A stretch of DNA of 49,564 nucleotides from Bacilli bacterium (GTDB lineage: Bacteria > Bacillota_I > Bacilli_A > ML615J-28 > CAG-698). Below the pieces are notes generated by a model. That model was not told where the DNA came from. It did not search any database and was given only the letters and a program-made list of their open reading frames with translations. Location: the NCBI GenBank assembly GCA_017617065.1, contig JAFZWP010000015.1:1-49564 (forward strand), given 5' to 3'. Below are positions 17,045 through 25,391 of the stretch, one piece after another (positions within the stretch are counted from its first letter, which is position 1; each line of letters opens with the position of its first letter). Position numbers and translations under genes: made by a program.

Positions 17045-17770
17045 TTAATACTGAATATCCACTAAATAAAGCCCGTTAGCAGGGGCTGTTTTAGGGGCCC
17101 TCTTACGATCTAGGGAATTTAAGACGTTTTCAAGGTCGGAAATTGTTATTTTTCCCCTCGCTACTTCTACCATCATTGCTACCATTATCCTTACTTGGTT
17201 GTGAAGGAAGCCATTTCCTTTAAATCTTATCTTTAAAAGGCTATCAACTTCGCAAAAATCAATAGAATATATGGTTCTAATGGTATTTTCTAGCTTATGA
17301 TTTTTAGTAATTGCCTTAAAATCATGGGTACCTATAAACACTTTAGCAGCCTCCTTTAGTTTTGATGCATCAAGAGGGTATTTATAATACCATCTATAGT
17401 TCACTTTTAGAGGATCTACTTCTGAAAAGTCCATTAAATATTCATAAGTTTTGCTTTTTGCGCTAAATCTAGCATGAAAATCTTCCCCTACATGCTCAAC
17501 TTTTACAATATGAATGTCTTTAGGTAGTCTACAATTGATAGCATTTTTCATAAAGGCATCTTTCATGTCTACTTCAAAATCAAAATGGAACACCTGCCCA
17601 TATGCATGTACCCCAGCATCAGTTCTACCAGCACCATATACTTTAGTTTTCTTCTTAGTTATGATTAAAAGAGCATTTTCTAATTCACTTTGGACACATC
17701 TTAAGTCATTTTGGACTTGAAAGCCATGAAAATTAGTCCCATCATACGCTACAGTGCATTTATATCTCAT
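17045..17770 (-). CDS. truA: tRNA pseudouridine(38-40) synthase
   Basis: 241 residues. The catalytic motif YGAGRTDAGVHAYGQ near residue 46 contains the conserved nucleophilic Asp, and later family segments are visible (DFHARFSAKSKTYEY near 101; RFKGNGFLHNQVRIMV near 182). It isomerises uridines in the tRNA anticodon arm. The ATG overlaps the ecfT stop in an ATGA arrangement, so it is translationally coupled at the end of the ECF operon, exactly as in B. subtilis. The following rplM-rpsI pair of B. subtilis is absent here. Confidence 0.96.
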   Translation of the reverse strand: MRYKCTVAYDGTNFHGFQVQNDLRCVQSELENALLIITKKKTKVYGAGRTDAGVHAYGQVFHFDFEVDMKDAFMKNAINCRLPKDIHIVKVEHVGEDFHARFSAKSKTYEYLMDFSEVDPLKVNYRWYYKYPLDASKLKEAAKVFIGTHDFKAITKNHKLENTIRTIYSIDFCEVDSLLKIRFKGNGFLHNQVRIMVAMMVEVARGKITISDLENVLNSLDRKRAPKTAPANGLYLVDIQY

Positions 17771-18735
17771 AAAACGAACCTCACAACTATCATACCAGCT
17801 AGCAATAAAAGACTAAATATATAAGTAAATATATCAGCTAGCTTATATTTTAAAATATATAGACTAGTTCTATTATGCCCTGGTATATAACTTCTAGCTT
17901 CCATCGCTAAGGCAAGGTCAGCAGCCTTTTTATAAGCTATTACAAACATCGGAACAAGCAAAGATACCATTTGACGGATCTTTTTCATAAATCCACCTTG
18001 GCTAAACTCCACCCCTCTACTAGCTTGAGCCCTTAAAATTCGGTATGCTTCGTTAATTAGGGTTGGAATAAACCTCAAGGCAATTGAAATCATCATTGTA
18101 AAGATTGATGTATCAATATGTATCTTTTTAAGGGGGGCAAACATCTTATCTAAGCCAAGTGTAATATCAGTTGGCTTAGTACATAGTGTTAAACAACTTG
18201 ACATACTAACTAAAATTAACACTCTAACTAGAATTATGCCGCTATTCATTAAGCTTGCATCGTGGATAGTAATAGAATACGGAGTAATTACCTCTCCATA
18301 TGGCCACCATATCTGTAAAGCAAAAGCCCCTATTATAGCAATTAAATACTGAGTTATACGTAGTTTTGGAAGTAATCTTCTCAAAAAGACAACTATTAAA
18401 ACTAAAATTACACCTACAATTAAATTAATATAAGTTAAAGTAAAATTAAATGTATATAATTCATTACCACTTTTATTGAATAATACTTGAAACAAGAAAG
18501 TAAATATTAACAATGTGGATATCATCTTTATACTTTTTAGATATTTAATAATTGGTACTTTGCTTGTACAAATTAATATAAATGCAAGGCCTAATAATAA
18601 TACTAATATATCTAACCTTCTAATAAAGAATACACCGATCATTAATATAAACATGCTAATAAGTTTACATCTAGGATCTAGGCGGTGTAACCACGAATTA
18701 GCGTGGTAATATTGACCAAATACTACGCTATTCAT
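17767..18735 (-). CDS. ecfT: ECF transporter transmembrane T component
   Basis: 322 residues from the ATG with AAAGGTG six bases upstream; a GTG three codons earlier is less likely. It has multiple membrane segments and the two coupling-helix Ala-Arg-Gly type motifs (ILRAQASRGVEF near 232 and LALAMEARSYIPG near 280) that contact the two ATPases. The start overlaps the end of ecfA2. It forms the energising module with EcfA1 and EcfA2 shared by many vitamin S components, such as the RibU-like protein at 25366. Confidence 0.93.
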   Translation of the reverse strand: MNSVVFGQYYHANSWLHRLDPRCKLISMFILMIGVFFIRRLDILVLLLGLAFILICTSKVPIIKYLKSIKMISTLLIFTFLFQVLFNKSGNELYTFNFTLTYINLIVGVILVLIVVFLRRLLPKLRITQYLIAIIGAFALQIWWPYGEVITPYSITIHDASLMNSGIILVRVLILVSMSSCLTLCTKPTDITLGLDKMFAPLKKIHIDTSIFTMMISIALRFIPTLINEAYRILRAQASRGVEFSQGGFMKKIRQMVSLLVPMFVIAYKKAADLALAMEARSYIPGHNRTSLYILKYKLADIFTYIFSLLLLAGMIVVRFVL

Positions 18736-19594
18736 GTGCTTCACCTTTTATAAGTGCTTTTTCTAATTCTAAGAAGGCACTATGCGCATCAAATTTATAT
18801 GGATCAATATCAAGATTATATTTTTTCTTTAGCTCTAACATTACTCTAGTTAGATGTGGATAATCAAGATGAGCATCCTCAATTAATTTTTCATCTTTAA
18901 ATAATTCTAGACTATCTCCATCATATAAAATATTACCTTTTTTAAGAACAATAGCGCGCTTACAATATTTAGTTACTACTTCCATATCATGAGTAATAAG
19001 TATTATTGATATATGCTTATTCTCATTTAGATCTTTTAGAAATTCTAGTAATTCTTCTTTTGAGACACTATCTAGGCCTACAGTTGGCTCGTCTAAAACC
19101 AAAATATCTGGTTTACTAGCTAAAATCCCCGCTATTGCAACTTTTCTCATTTGGCCGCCACTTAATGTAAATGGGTTACGATCTTTTAAGTTAGTTATTC
19201 CCATTATCTTCATAGCATCCATTGCTAGGGCTTCTGGGTTATCTAATTTAAAGTTTTTAGGGCCAAATGATATATCTTTAATTACTGTATCTTCGAATAG
19301 TTGATACTCTGGAAACTGAAATACTAGTCCGACTTTCTTTCTAATTGGTAAAAGCTTGCTTCTTTTTGTTATTTCTTTTTCATCAACCACTAGTTTTCCT
19401 TTTGCAGGGACTAATAATCTATTAAGTAAATGCGTTAGAGTCGATTTGCCAGATCCAGTATGGCCAACTATTGCAATAAATTCATTAGTATCATTAATTG
19501 TTAAGTTATCAACTTTTAAATAATACTCACCATTAATTCTAGCTTTTCTAGATGAGTCATACGAAAAGATTACTTGTGAAAGATTAACTGACAT
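18728..19594 (-). CDS. ecfA2: ECF transporter ATP-binding subunit A2
   Basis: 288 residues. Walker A IVGHTGSGKST near 43, Q-loop FQFPEYQLFE near 93, the signature TLSGGQMRKVAIAGILA near 143 (the GGQMRKVA form is characteristic of EcfA2), Walker B ILVLDEPTVGLD and switch His in ILITHD. The ATG has GGAGG upstream and overlaps ecfA1 by 25 bases. It pairs with EcfA1 to power EcfT-dependent import of micronutrients. Confidence 0.95.
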   Translation of the reverse strand: MSVNLSQVIFSYDSSRKARINGEYYLKVDNLTINDTNEFIAIVGHTGSGKSTLTHLLNRLLVPAKGKLVVDEKEITKRSKLLPIRKKVGLVFQFPEYQLFEDTVIKDISFGPKNFKLDNPEALAMDAMKIMGITNLKDRNPFTLSGGQMRKVAIAGILASKPDILVLDEPTVGLDSVSKEELLEFLKDLNENKHISIILITHDMEVVTKYCKRAIVLKKGNILYDGDSLELFKDEKLIEDAHLDYPHLTRVMLELKKKYNLDIDPYKFDAHSAFLELEKALIKGEAHE

Positions 19595-20382
19595 ACTTCA
19601 TCCTCCACTTCTTTGCTAATTGAAGAAGACCTAATTAGATTAAGTAATTTAATCGTATCAGGAACTACTAAATTAGCACCTTTTAATAACTCTTCGTCTT
19701 CTAATATATCTTTAGCATCGCCGCAAGCTACGATTTTTCCACCATTCATTACAATTACACGGTCAGCTAAAACTATTTCGTTTAGATTATGCGTAATATT
19801 AATTATTGTTTTTTTGTGTTTTAAGTTAGATATAACACCAAGTACTTCTCTAACCCCTCTTGGGTCTAACATACTAGTTGCTTCATCTAAAATAATAATA
19901 TCAGTATCACAAGCAAGAATTCCCGCTATCGCTACACGTTGCTTTTCGCCACCTGACAAAGATTCAGGGCTACGATCTAAAAAATTATCCATCCCTACAA
20001 TGTGGGAGAATTCATTGATTCTATCAATCATCTCGCATCTATCGATACATCTATTTTCTAACCCGAATGCGATATCATCTTTTACAGTAACCCCAACAAA
20101 TTGGTTATCTGGATTTTGGAATACTATACCAATTTTACGCCTTAAAAGGTCAGATTCTTCACTTTCATCACCAGCTACTAATAATTTATTATCGATATAT
20201 ATATTTCCACTTGTTGGGACAAGCAGGCCACATAACAGTTTAGCAAGAGTTGACTTACCTGATCCGTTATGGCCGACTATACAAACAAATTCGCCTTCTT
20301 CTATTTCTAAAGATACGCCACCTATGGCATTCTTTATATTTTCATATTCGAATTTCAAATCTTCAACTTTGATTATCGCCAT
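19570..20382 (-). CDS. ecfA1: ECF transporter ATP-binding subunit A1
   Basis: 270 residues. Walker A CIVGHNGSGKSTLAKLL near 34, Q-loop FQNPDNQFVG near 88, signature SLSGGEKQRVAIAGILA near 142, Walker B IIILDEATSMLDPRG and INITHN switch. The ATG follows AGGAGG. It is the first gene of ecfA1-ecfA2-ecfT-truA, with a good promoter just upstream. No S component is in this operon, which is typical of group II (shared-module) ECF systems. Confidence 0.95.
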   Translation of the reverse strand: MAIIKVEDLKFEYENIKNAIGGVSLEIEEGEFVCIVGHNGSGKSTLAKLLCGLLVPTSGNIYIDNKLLVAGDESEESDLLRRKIGIVFQNPDNQFVGVTVKDDIAFGLENRCIDRCEMIDRINEFSHIVGMDNFLDRSPESLSGGEKQRVAIAGILACDTDIIILDEATSMLDPRGVREVLGVISNLKHKKTIINITHNLNEIVLADRVIVMNGGKIVACGDAKDILEDEELLKGANLVVPDTIKLLNLIRSSSISKEVEDEVCQLIFHK

Positions 20383-20406
20383 ATTGCATACCTCCTAGTT
20401 ATATCG

Positions 20407-20435
20407 ATTTTACCATAATTTACCCTTTTTTTCAA
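20407..20435 (-). promoter_or_regulatory. Promoter of the ecfA1 operon, extended -10
   Basis: TTGAAA (20430-20435), 17-base spacer ending TGG, TAAAAT (20407-20412). Confidence 0.7.
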
Positions 20436-20453
20436 GATAACGCATTTTATTCT

Positions 20454-20512
20454 AAAAGGCTATTTTTAGCACTTTTTAAATATAAATATATGTATTTCAA
20501 TTTTAGCCTTTT
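20454..20512. repeat. Inverted repeat upstream of the ecfA1 promoter
   Basis: AAAAGGCTA (20454-20462) and TAGCCTTTT (20504-20512) are perfect 9-base arms separated by 41 AT-rich bases. It lies just upstream of the -35 box. Its role is unknown; it may be a binding-site pair or decayed DNA like the 16454-17013 spacer. Confidence 0.35.
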
Positions 20513-20550
20513 TATACAGCCATTTAAATTTAAGCAAATATTTCCTATAT

Positions 20551-20577
20551 ATAAAAATAGGCTCATCTTGAGCCTAT
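20551..20577 (-). terminator. Terminator of the HEPN-motif gene, overlapping its 3' end
   Basis: ATAGGCTCA pairs with TGAGCCTAT across three bases and is followed by TTTTT on the minus strand. The stem includes the last codons and the TGA stop of the gene. Confidence 0.85.
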
Positions 20578-21003
20578 AATTCTACCATATTCTTTTTCTG
20601 CTTTCTTTCTCGTATCATTTACAATTTTATAATACTCTTTTAGTTTATCGTGATCTTCTTTTAATCTTTGTGATTCTGCTTCATATTCAGAGCTTGTAGG
20701 GAAATTATCTAGATATATAAATTTGATATAACCACTATGAGCCCAGTGATTTCTAATACTAGTTATTTTTAATAAATATTCATAATCATCAGCATTAAAA
20801 AAGTGATCATTATCACTATAATCTAATTCTTGTAAATTAATAATAGTTTGACCTAAAGTCATCTTTTCTTTTAGTAAGTTATAAAAGTTTGCTTTGTAAT
20901 CACCGTTTAACATTGAAGCATAAATATGCTTAATATCATTTTCGATTACTTGGCAATACATTATAACTTCCCCTACATAATAAATAAAATCTCTAAAACT
21001 CAT
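20563..21003 (-). CDS. Small soluble protein with a HEPN-like R-x4-H motif
   Basis: 146 residues, mostly helical and charged, no signal or membrane segment. Near residue 88 it reads SIRNHWAHSGY, which fits the RN-xxx-H active-site motif of HEPN-domain proteins, preceded by helices (VIMYCQVIENDIKHIYASML) typical of that small helical fold. HEPN proteins include RNase toxins and nucleotidyltransferase partners, but also inactive family members. No antitoxin or nucleotidyltransferase gene is adjacent. The gene stands alone with an extended -10 promoter. The assignment rests on the motif only. Confidence 0.5.
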   Translation of the reverse strand: MSFRDFIYYVGEVIMYCQVIENDIKHIYASMLNGDYKANFYNLLKEKMTLGQTIINLQELDYSDNDHFFNADDYEYLLKITSIRNHWAHSGYIKFIYLDNFPTSSEYEAESQRLKEDHDKLKEYYKIVNDTRKKAEKEYGRIIGSR

Positions 21004-21018
21004 ATTATCACCAAATAG

Positions 21019-21028
21019 ATTATATCAT
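21019..21028 (-). promoter_or_regulatory. Extended -10 element for the HEPN-motif gene
   Basis: TGATATAAT on the minus strand with no good -35, directly after the oadB terminator. Confidence 0.5.
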
Positions 21029-21039
21029 ATTTATATAAG

Positions 21040-21067
21040 AAAAACTGACTAATAAATTAGTCAGTTT
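21040..21067 (-). terminator. Terminator of the oxaloacetate decarboxylase operon
   Basis: AAACTGACTAAT pairs with ATTAGTCAGTTT with a minimal loop, followed by TTCTTAT on the minus strand. Confidence 0.85.
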
Positions 21068-21075
21068 ATATTTTA

Positions 21076-22302
21076 TCAACCAAACATAGATAGTAATATA
21101 CCAGCAGCAATTGCGCTTCCAATAACACCAGCAACATTAGGTCCCATTGCATGCATTAATAAGAAGTTTGTAGGGTCTTCTCTTTGACCTTCTTTTTGAA
21201 CTACACGGGCAGCCATTGGTACAGCTGATACACCAGCTGCTCCAATCATTGGATTTACTTTTCCACGTGTTAGCTTGCACATTAACTTTCCACCTAAAAC
21301 GCCTGAAGCTGTAGCTACTGAGAAGGCTAGAATGCCTAGGCCAAAGATCATTAATGTTTGTAATCTTAAGAAGTTTTGACCATCTGCTGTAGCGCCAACG
21401 CATACACCAAGTAAAATAGTTACGATATATAATAACGCATTTCCTGCAGTATCAACTAGATGTGGTACTACACCACTTTCTTTAAATAAGTTGCCTAACA
21501 TTAAGCATCCAATTAATGGTGCACAAGATGGAACTAAAAGTACTGCCACAGTTGTTACAACGATTGGGAATAAAATCTTTTCAATCTTTGAAACAGGGCG
21601 TAATTGTTGCATCTTGATTGCACGTTCTTTTTTAGTTGTTAATAATCTAATAATTGGTGGTTGGATGGCAGGAACAAGTGCCATATAACTATATGCAGCA
21701 ACTGATATTGCTGGAAGCAAATGATCAGCTAATTTTGTAGTAACTAGAATGGCTGTAGGTCCATCAGCTCCACCGATGATACCAATACTTGATGCTTCTT
21801 CTGCGTTAAAGCCTAAAAGAATTGCACCAACAAATGTAATGAAAATTCCGATTTGAGCAGCAGCTCCAAGTAACATACTCTTTGGATTAGCAATTAGTGG
21901 ACCAAAATCAGTAGTGGCACCAATTCCTAAGAAGATTAAACAAGGATATATACCAGTTTTAACACCTAGATAAAGGTAACCAAGTAATCCTCCGAAATAG
22001 TGGCCATTATACTTTACAAATCCACTCGCTGCATCTGCTCCGTTTGCTAAATCGTATTCCGCACTATCTACATATACGAATATCTTATCAGCGATATTTG
22101 CAATAGGTAAGTTAACAAGTAACATACCAAAAGCAATAGGTATTAATAAATATGGTTCAAATGATCTAAATATTGCTAAATATAGAAGCACACAAGCAAC
22201 TACTAGCATTACTGCATTTTGCCAACCATAATTAGCATTAGTAAAGAATTGTACAATACCAGAATCGCCTAAGAATTTTTGAATTATTTCTCCGATTCCC
22301 AT
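21076..22302 (-). CDS. oadB: Na+-translocating decarboxylase beta subunit
   Basis: 408 residues, about ten membrane segments. The family signature IGIIGGADGPTAILVTT near residue 177 carries the Asp implicated in sodium movement in OadB, and a second re-entrant-type segment is near 378 (MHAMGPNVAGVIGSAIAAG). It decarboxylates carboxybiotin on the carrier protein and pumps sodium out of the cell. It is the last gene of oadA-oadG-biotin carrier-oadB. Beta subunits of methylmalonyl- and glutaconyl-CoA decarboxylases are closely related; the OadA-type alpha subunit in the operon fixes the substrate as oxaloacetate. Confidence 0.94.
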   Translation of the reverse strand: MGIGEIIQKFLGDSGIVQFFTNANYGWQNAVMLVVACVLLYLAIFRSFEPYLLIPIAFGMLLVNLPIANIADKIFVYVDSAEYDLANGADAASGFVKYNGHYFGGLLGYLYLGVKTGIYPCLIFLGIGATTDFGPLIANPKSMLLGAAAQIGIFITFVGAILLGFNAEEASSIGIIGGADGPTAILVTTKLADHLLPAISVAAYSYMALVPAIQPPIIRLLTTKKERAIKMQQLRPVSKIEKILFPIVVTTVAVLLVPSCAPLIGCLMLGNLFKESGVVPHLVDTAGNALLYIVTILLGVCVGATADGQNFLRLQTLMIFGLGILAFSVATASGVLGGKLMCKLTRGKVNPMIGAAGVSAVPMAARVVQKEGQREDPTNFLLMHAMGPNVAGVIGSAIAAGILLSMFG

Positions 22303-22309
22303 AGATTAA

Positions 22310-22648
22310 TTATCCAATGATTAATAACTTATCGCCGTTATTAACTTTTTGTCCTTTGCTAACTAATACGTTTTTAACAACTCCATCAAATGGAGATACA
22401 ACTTCGTTTTCTAATTTCATAGCTTCAAGAATTGCTACTACTTGACCTTTCTTTATAGCATCACCTGCTTTAACCTTAACATCAAGGATTGTTCCTTGCA
22501 TTGGAGCAACAACATCTTGACCTTCTCCACTTGTTACAGGTGCTGGAGCAGCTTTTTGTGTAGCTTCGATTGAGCCAGCTTGTTCGTTTACTGCTTCTAA
22601 TTCAACTTCGTAAACTTTACCATTAACTTTTACTTTATAAACTTTCAT
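22310..22648 (-). CDS. Biotin carrier protein of the Na+-pumping decarboxylase
   Basis: 112 residues. The C-terminal biotinyl domain has the biotinylation motif ILEAMKLENEV with the target Lys near residue 77, preceded by VVAPMQGTILDVKVKAGD. An N-terminal part and a short Ala/Pro linker (QKAAPAPVTSGEG) are typical of separate carriers in oxaloacetate or methylmalonyl-CoA decarboxylases. AAGGAGAA precedes the ATG. It ferries the carboxyl group from OadA to OadB. No biotin ligase or biotin synthesis gene is in the window. Confidence 0.93.
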   Translation of the reverse strand: MKVYKVKVNGKVYEVELEAVNEQAGSIEATQKAAPAPVTSGEGQDVVAPMQGTILDVKVKAGDAIKKGQVVAILEAMKLENEVVSPFDGVVKNVLVSKGQKVNNGDKLLIIG

Positions 22649-22659
22649 ATTTATTCTCC

Positions 22660-22965
22660 TTAATTAATTTGTTTAACACTAACGCAACGTGCGTTTTGTC
22701 TTGTTTCGTTATAAAAATCAATTGAAGCAACAAGCACTGCTGCCATCATATCATCATCAGCTTCTACTAATGCAGGATCTACACTGCCAGGATTGCTCAC
22801 AGCTGGTGCTGGAGCTTCAGCTTTAGGTGCATTTGTATCTCTATATTTTATTAAAGATAAAATATTAACACATAATACAATAATTAATAAAATTAAGAAT
22901 ACACCAGCAATCGCAACTATTGAATATAGTAATGATTGACCAATTGTAATATCAGTTAAATACAT
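22660..22965 (-). CDS. oadG: Oxaloacetate decarboxylase gamma-type subunit
   Basis: 101 residues with one N-terminal membrane segment (about 12-35: LLYSIVAIAGVFLILLIIVL), an Ala/Pro-rich linker and a soluble C-terminus (DDMMAAVLVASIDFYNETRQ), the layout of OadG/MmdD subunits that hold the complex together. It sits between oadA and the biotin carrier gene, with AGAGGT before the ATG. Sequence identity of this family is low, so the call leans on context. Confidence 0.8.
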   Translation of the reverse strand: MYLTDITIGQSLLYSIVAIAGVFLILLIIVLCVNILSLIKYRDTNAPKAEAPAPAVSNPGSVDPALVEADDDMMAAVLVASIDFYNETRQNARCVSVKQIN

Positions 22966-22975
22966 ATCTATACCT

Positions 22976-24367
22976 CTATAATGTTAGACTAAATTCGATT
23001 ACTTCGTCTTCATCTTTTGCTTCTTGCTTTGGTGCATATTTTTCAGTTAAGAATTTAACTGCTTTTTGCTCAAACAATGCACAAGTTAAGACATCTTCAT
23101 CGGATCTAACTAAATCTTTATATTTTTCTTTATACATTTCAAATTGAGGTTCAATCTTATCAGCAGGACGATAAGTAATTACTTCATCATCGCCAATTAC
23201 TAGTTTTTGGATCTCTGGATCTACTGGAGCAGGAGCTGCGCCATATAAGCCATGTAAGTAATCTTTGATTTCTTTAGGTACCATTTTATATCTAACACCA
23301 GTCATAACATTCATTACTGATTGTGTACCAACCATTTGCGAAAGTGGCGTTACAAGTGGAGGATAACCTAGTTCTTTACGTACACGTGGAACTTCGTTTA
23401 ATACAGCTTCGTATTTATCCATTGCATCTTGTTCTTTAAGTTGACTCATTAAATTTGATAACATTCCACCAGGAACTTGATATTTTAAAATACTAGGGTT
23501 ACAAGTTAGTGCTTTAGGATTTAGTCTACCGCTCTTTAAATATGCATCTTTAAACTTAGTTAGAGTATCAGCTGCTCTCTTTAAGCATGCGATATCAAGT
23601 TTAGGATCATATTTAGTACCTTGTAAAGCATAGCAGAATGATTCAGTTGATGGTTGACTTGTTCCACCACTAAAAGGCGATAAAGCTGTATCAATGATAT
23701 CTACACCAGCTTCAATTGCTTTGGCATATGTCATCTCACAAATACCACCTGTACAATGTGAATGAAGTTCAATAGGTAGTTTAGTGCTAGCTTTTAATCT
23801 AGAAATCAATTCATAAGCTGCTTCTGGTAAAAGCACACCTGCCATATCTTTAATACATAAAGAATCAGCACCCATCTTTTCAATTTCTAAAGCTAGTTTT
23901 ACATAATAATCTACAGTATGAACTGGACTAGTAGTATAGCTTACAGCTATTTGACAGTGTCCACCATATTTTTTTGTGGAATCAACGGCACACTTTAGAT
24001 TTCTAATATCATTCAAAGCATCGAATACTCTAATGATATCAATACCATTTTCTAAAGACTTCTTAACAAACATATCTACTACATCATCTGCATAATGATG
24101 ATATCCTAAGATATTTTGTCCACGGAATAACATTTGTAATTTTGTGTTTTTACATCTTGCTTTAATTAGACGTAATCTTTCCCATGGATCTTCATTTAAA
24201 AAGCTAATGCAAGCATCAAATGTAGCTCCACCCCATACTTCTAATGCATGATATCCAGCTTTATCCATATCATCTACTAAAGCTAAGATTTCATCAGTAG
24301 TCATACGAGTAGCAATTAAAGATTGATGGCCATCACGTAAAGCAGTGTCAACAATTTTTACACCCAT
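22976..24367 (-). CDS. oadA: Oxaloacetate decarboxylase alpha subunit (carboxyltransferase)
   Basis: 463 residues. The N-terminal TIM barrel carries VDTALRDGHQSLIATRM near residue 7 and the metal/catalytic segments LCIKDMAGVLLP near 166 and IELHSHCTGG near 199. The C-terminal conserved carboxyltransferase region (RVRKELGYPPLVTPLSQMVG near 329) follows. Unlike fused OadA or pyruvate carboxylase it lacks a biotinyl domain, which is supplied by the separate carrier gene. It transfers the carboxyl group of oxaloacetate to biotin, releasing pyruvate. It is the first gene of the operon with a strong promoter and AAGGAGG before the ATG. Confidence 0.95.
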   Translation of the reverse strand: MGVKIVDTALRDGHQSLIATRMTTDEILALVDDMDKAGYHALEVWGGATFDACISFLNEDPWERLRLIKARCKNTKLQMLFRGQNILGYHHYADDVVDMFVKKSLENGIDIIRVFDALNDIRNLKCAVDSTKKYGGHCQIAVSYTTSPVHTVDYYVKLALEIEKMGADSLCIKDMAGVLLPEAAYELISRLKASTKLPIELHSHCTGGICEMTYAKAIEAGVDIIDTALSPFSGGTSQPSTESFCYALQGTKYDPKLDIACLKRAADTLTKFKDAYLKSGRLNPKALTCNPSILKYQVPGGMLSNLMSQLKEQDAMDKYEAVLNEVPRVRKELGYPPLVTPLSQMVGTQSVMNVMTGVRYKMVPKEIKDYLHGLYGAAPAPVDPEIQKLVIGDDEVITYRPADKIEPQFEMYKEKYKDLVRSDEDVLTCALFEQKAVKFLTEKYAPKQEAKDEDEVIEFSLTL

Positions 24368-24440
24368 TAATTTGCCTCCTTAGTACTAATATATAAGTAT
24401 AATAATTAACACTCTGGAAAAATCCCAAAATATTCAATTC

Positions 24441-24469
24441 ATTATATATCAAAATCTTATTTTTTTCAA
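24441..24469 (-). promoter_or_regulatory. Promoter of the oad operon
   Basis: TTGAAA (24464-24469), 17-base spacer, TATAAT (24441-24446). The roughly 65-base leader contains a weak TGG...CCA hairpin. Confidence 0.75.
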
Positions 24470-24543
24470 TATTCGCAAAAGAAAAACAAAACTTAATTAT
24501 TATATTTTTTTTATTACATATATTAATTTAATTATAATTCCAT

Positions 24544-24572
24544 AAAAAAATGTGTAGCAATGCTACACATTT
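24544..24572 (-). terminator. Terminator of rpsD
   Basis: AATGTGTAGCA pairs with TGCTACACATT, followed by TTTTTTT on the minus strand. Confidence 0.9.
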
Positions 24573-24577
24573 TCTTT

Positions 24578-25198
24578 TTAACGGTTGTAGAATTCTACAA
24601 TCAAGTTTTCTTTAATTTCTGGTAATACTTCGCTTCTTTCAGGAAGACGTACGAATTTACCTTCTAATTTTTCATTATCAACTGATACATATTCTTTTCT
24701 AGCAAAGTTTTGATCGATTGCTTCATGAATGAAGGCGATTCCTTTTGATGTTTCCTTAACAGCAATTGTTTGACCAGGTTTAACTAAATATGATGGAATA
24801 TCACATTTCTTACCATCAACTAAAATATGTTGGTGGTTAACCAATTGACGAGCTTGTCTACGAGTTGAAGCAAATCCCATTCTATAAACTAGATTGTCTA
24901 ATCTTGTTTCTAATAGAATTAAGAAATTGTCACCATGTTTACCAGCCATCTTACCAGCTTTGTCAAATAAGTTTCTGAATTGTTTTTCGCTTAAACCATA
25001 AGTGAAACGTACTTTTTGTTTTTCTTGTAATTGAATACCATATTCAGATAATTTAGCTCTTCTTTGACCATGTTGGCCTGGTGCATAACGTCTACGTTCT
25101 TTACCATTTTTGCCTAAAGCAAATTCTTTTTCACTCTCTAATGTAGAGTATTTTAATCTTCTAGAAACCTTCCATGCAGGTCCTGTGTAACGTGCCAT
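24578..25198 (-). CDS. rpsD: Small ribosomal subunit protein S4
   Basis: 206 residues. The N-terminal region ([34 protein letters not shown]) and the S4 RNA-binding domain near 97-160 ([39 protein letters not shown]) are unmistakable. It binds 16S rRNA and nucleates 30S assembly. It stands alone, as in B. subtilis, and has AAGGAGGAG before the ATG. A structured 150-base leader suggests feedback control by S4 itself. The zinc-finger cysteines of the C+ form are absent. Confidence 0.98.
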   Translation of the reverse strand: MARYTGPAWKVSRRLKYSTLESEKEFALGKNGKERRRYAPGQHGQRRAKLSEYGIQLQEKQKVRFTYGLSEKQFRNLFDKAGKMAGKHGDNFLILLETRLDNLVYRMGFASTRRQARQLVNHQHILVDGKKCDIPSYLVKPGQTIAVKETSKGIAFIHEAIDQNFARKEYVSVDNEKLEGKFVRLPERSEVLPEIKENLIVEFYNR

Positions 25199-25356
25199 AT
25201 TTTTCTCCTCCTTATATAAATATTTAGTAAGGACTTAAATCAAACATAGTTAAGATCATTAATCATTTGTTTTCACGCGATAGCTAGCGCTACTTACATC
25301 CACCTTTGGTAAGTCTTAATCATATATTCATTTAAGTGCTGTCTTACTAGCACACT
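25199..25356 (-). promoter_or_regulatory. Structured 5' leader of rpsD, candidate S4-responsive element
   Basis: Nested complementary segments close most of the leader: AGTAAG (25226-25231) with CTTACT (25343-25348), ACTTAAAT (25233-25240) with ATTTAAGT (25330-25337), TTAAGA (25250-25255) with TCTTAA (25314-25319), and an inner hairpin ACTTAC/GTAAGT (25292-25297 and 25309-25314). S4 autoregulation through leader RNA is established in Firmicutes; that this leader does it is inference. Confidence 0.6.
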
Positions 25357-25362
25357 ATAACG

Positions 25363-25391
25363 ATTTTACTCCTTTTCAGTCGAATTGTCAA
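25363..25391 (-). promoter_or_regulatory. Promoter of rpsD, inside the end of the upstream gene
   Basis: A consensus TTGACA (25386-25391), 17-base spacer and TAAAAT (25363-25368). It lies within the last codons of the RibU-like gene, so rpsD does not depend on that gene's promoter. Confidence 0.75.

Noticed and set aside
19613..20398. Long plus-strand frame of 261 codons opposite ecfA1
   Set aside because: It mirrors ecfA1, whose motifs are unambiguous. The mirror frame is low-complexity Ser/Leu/Ile-rich with no domain or ribosome binding site.
21137..21403. Second minus-strand frame of 88 codons inside oadB
   Set aside because: Trp/Arg/Ser-rich out-of-frame translation of oadB, no start signal.
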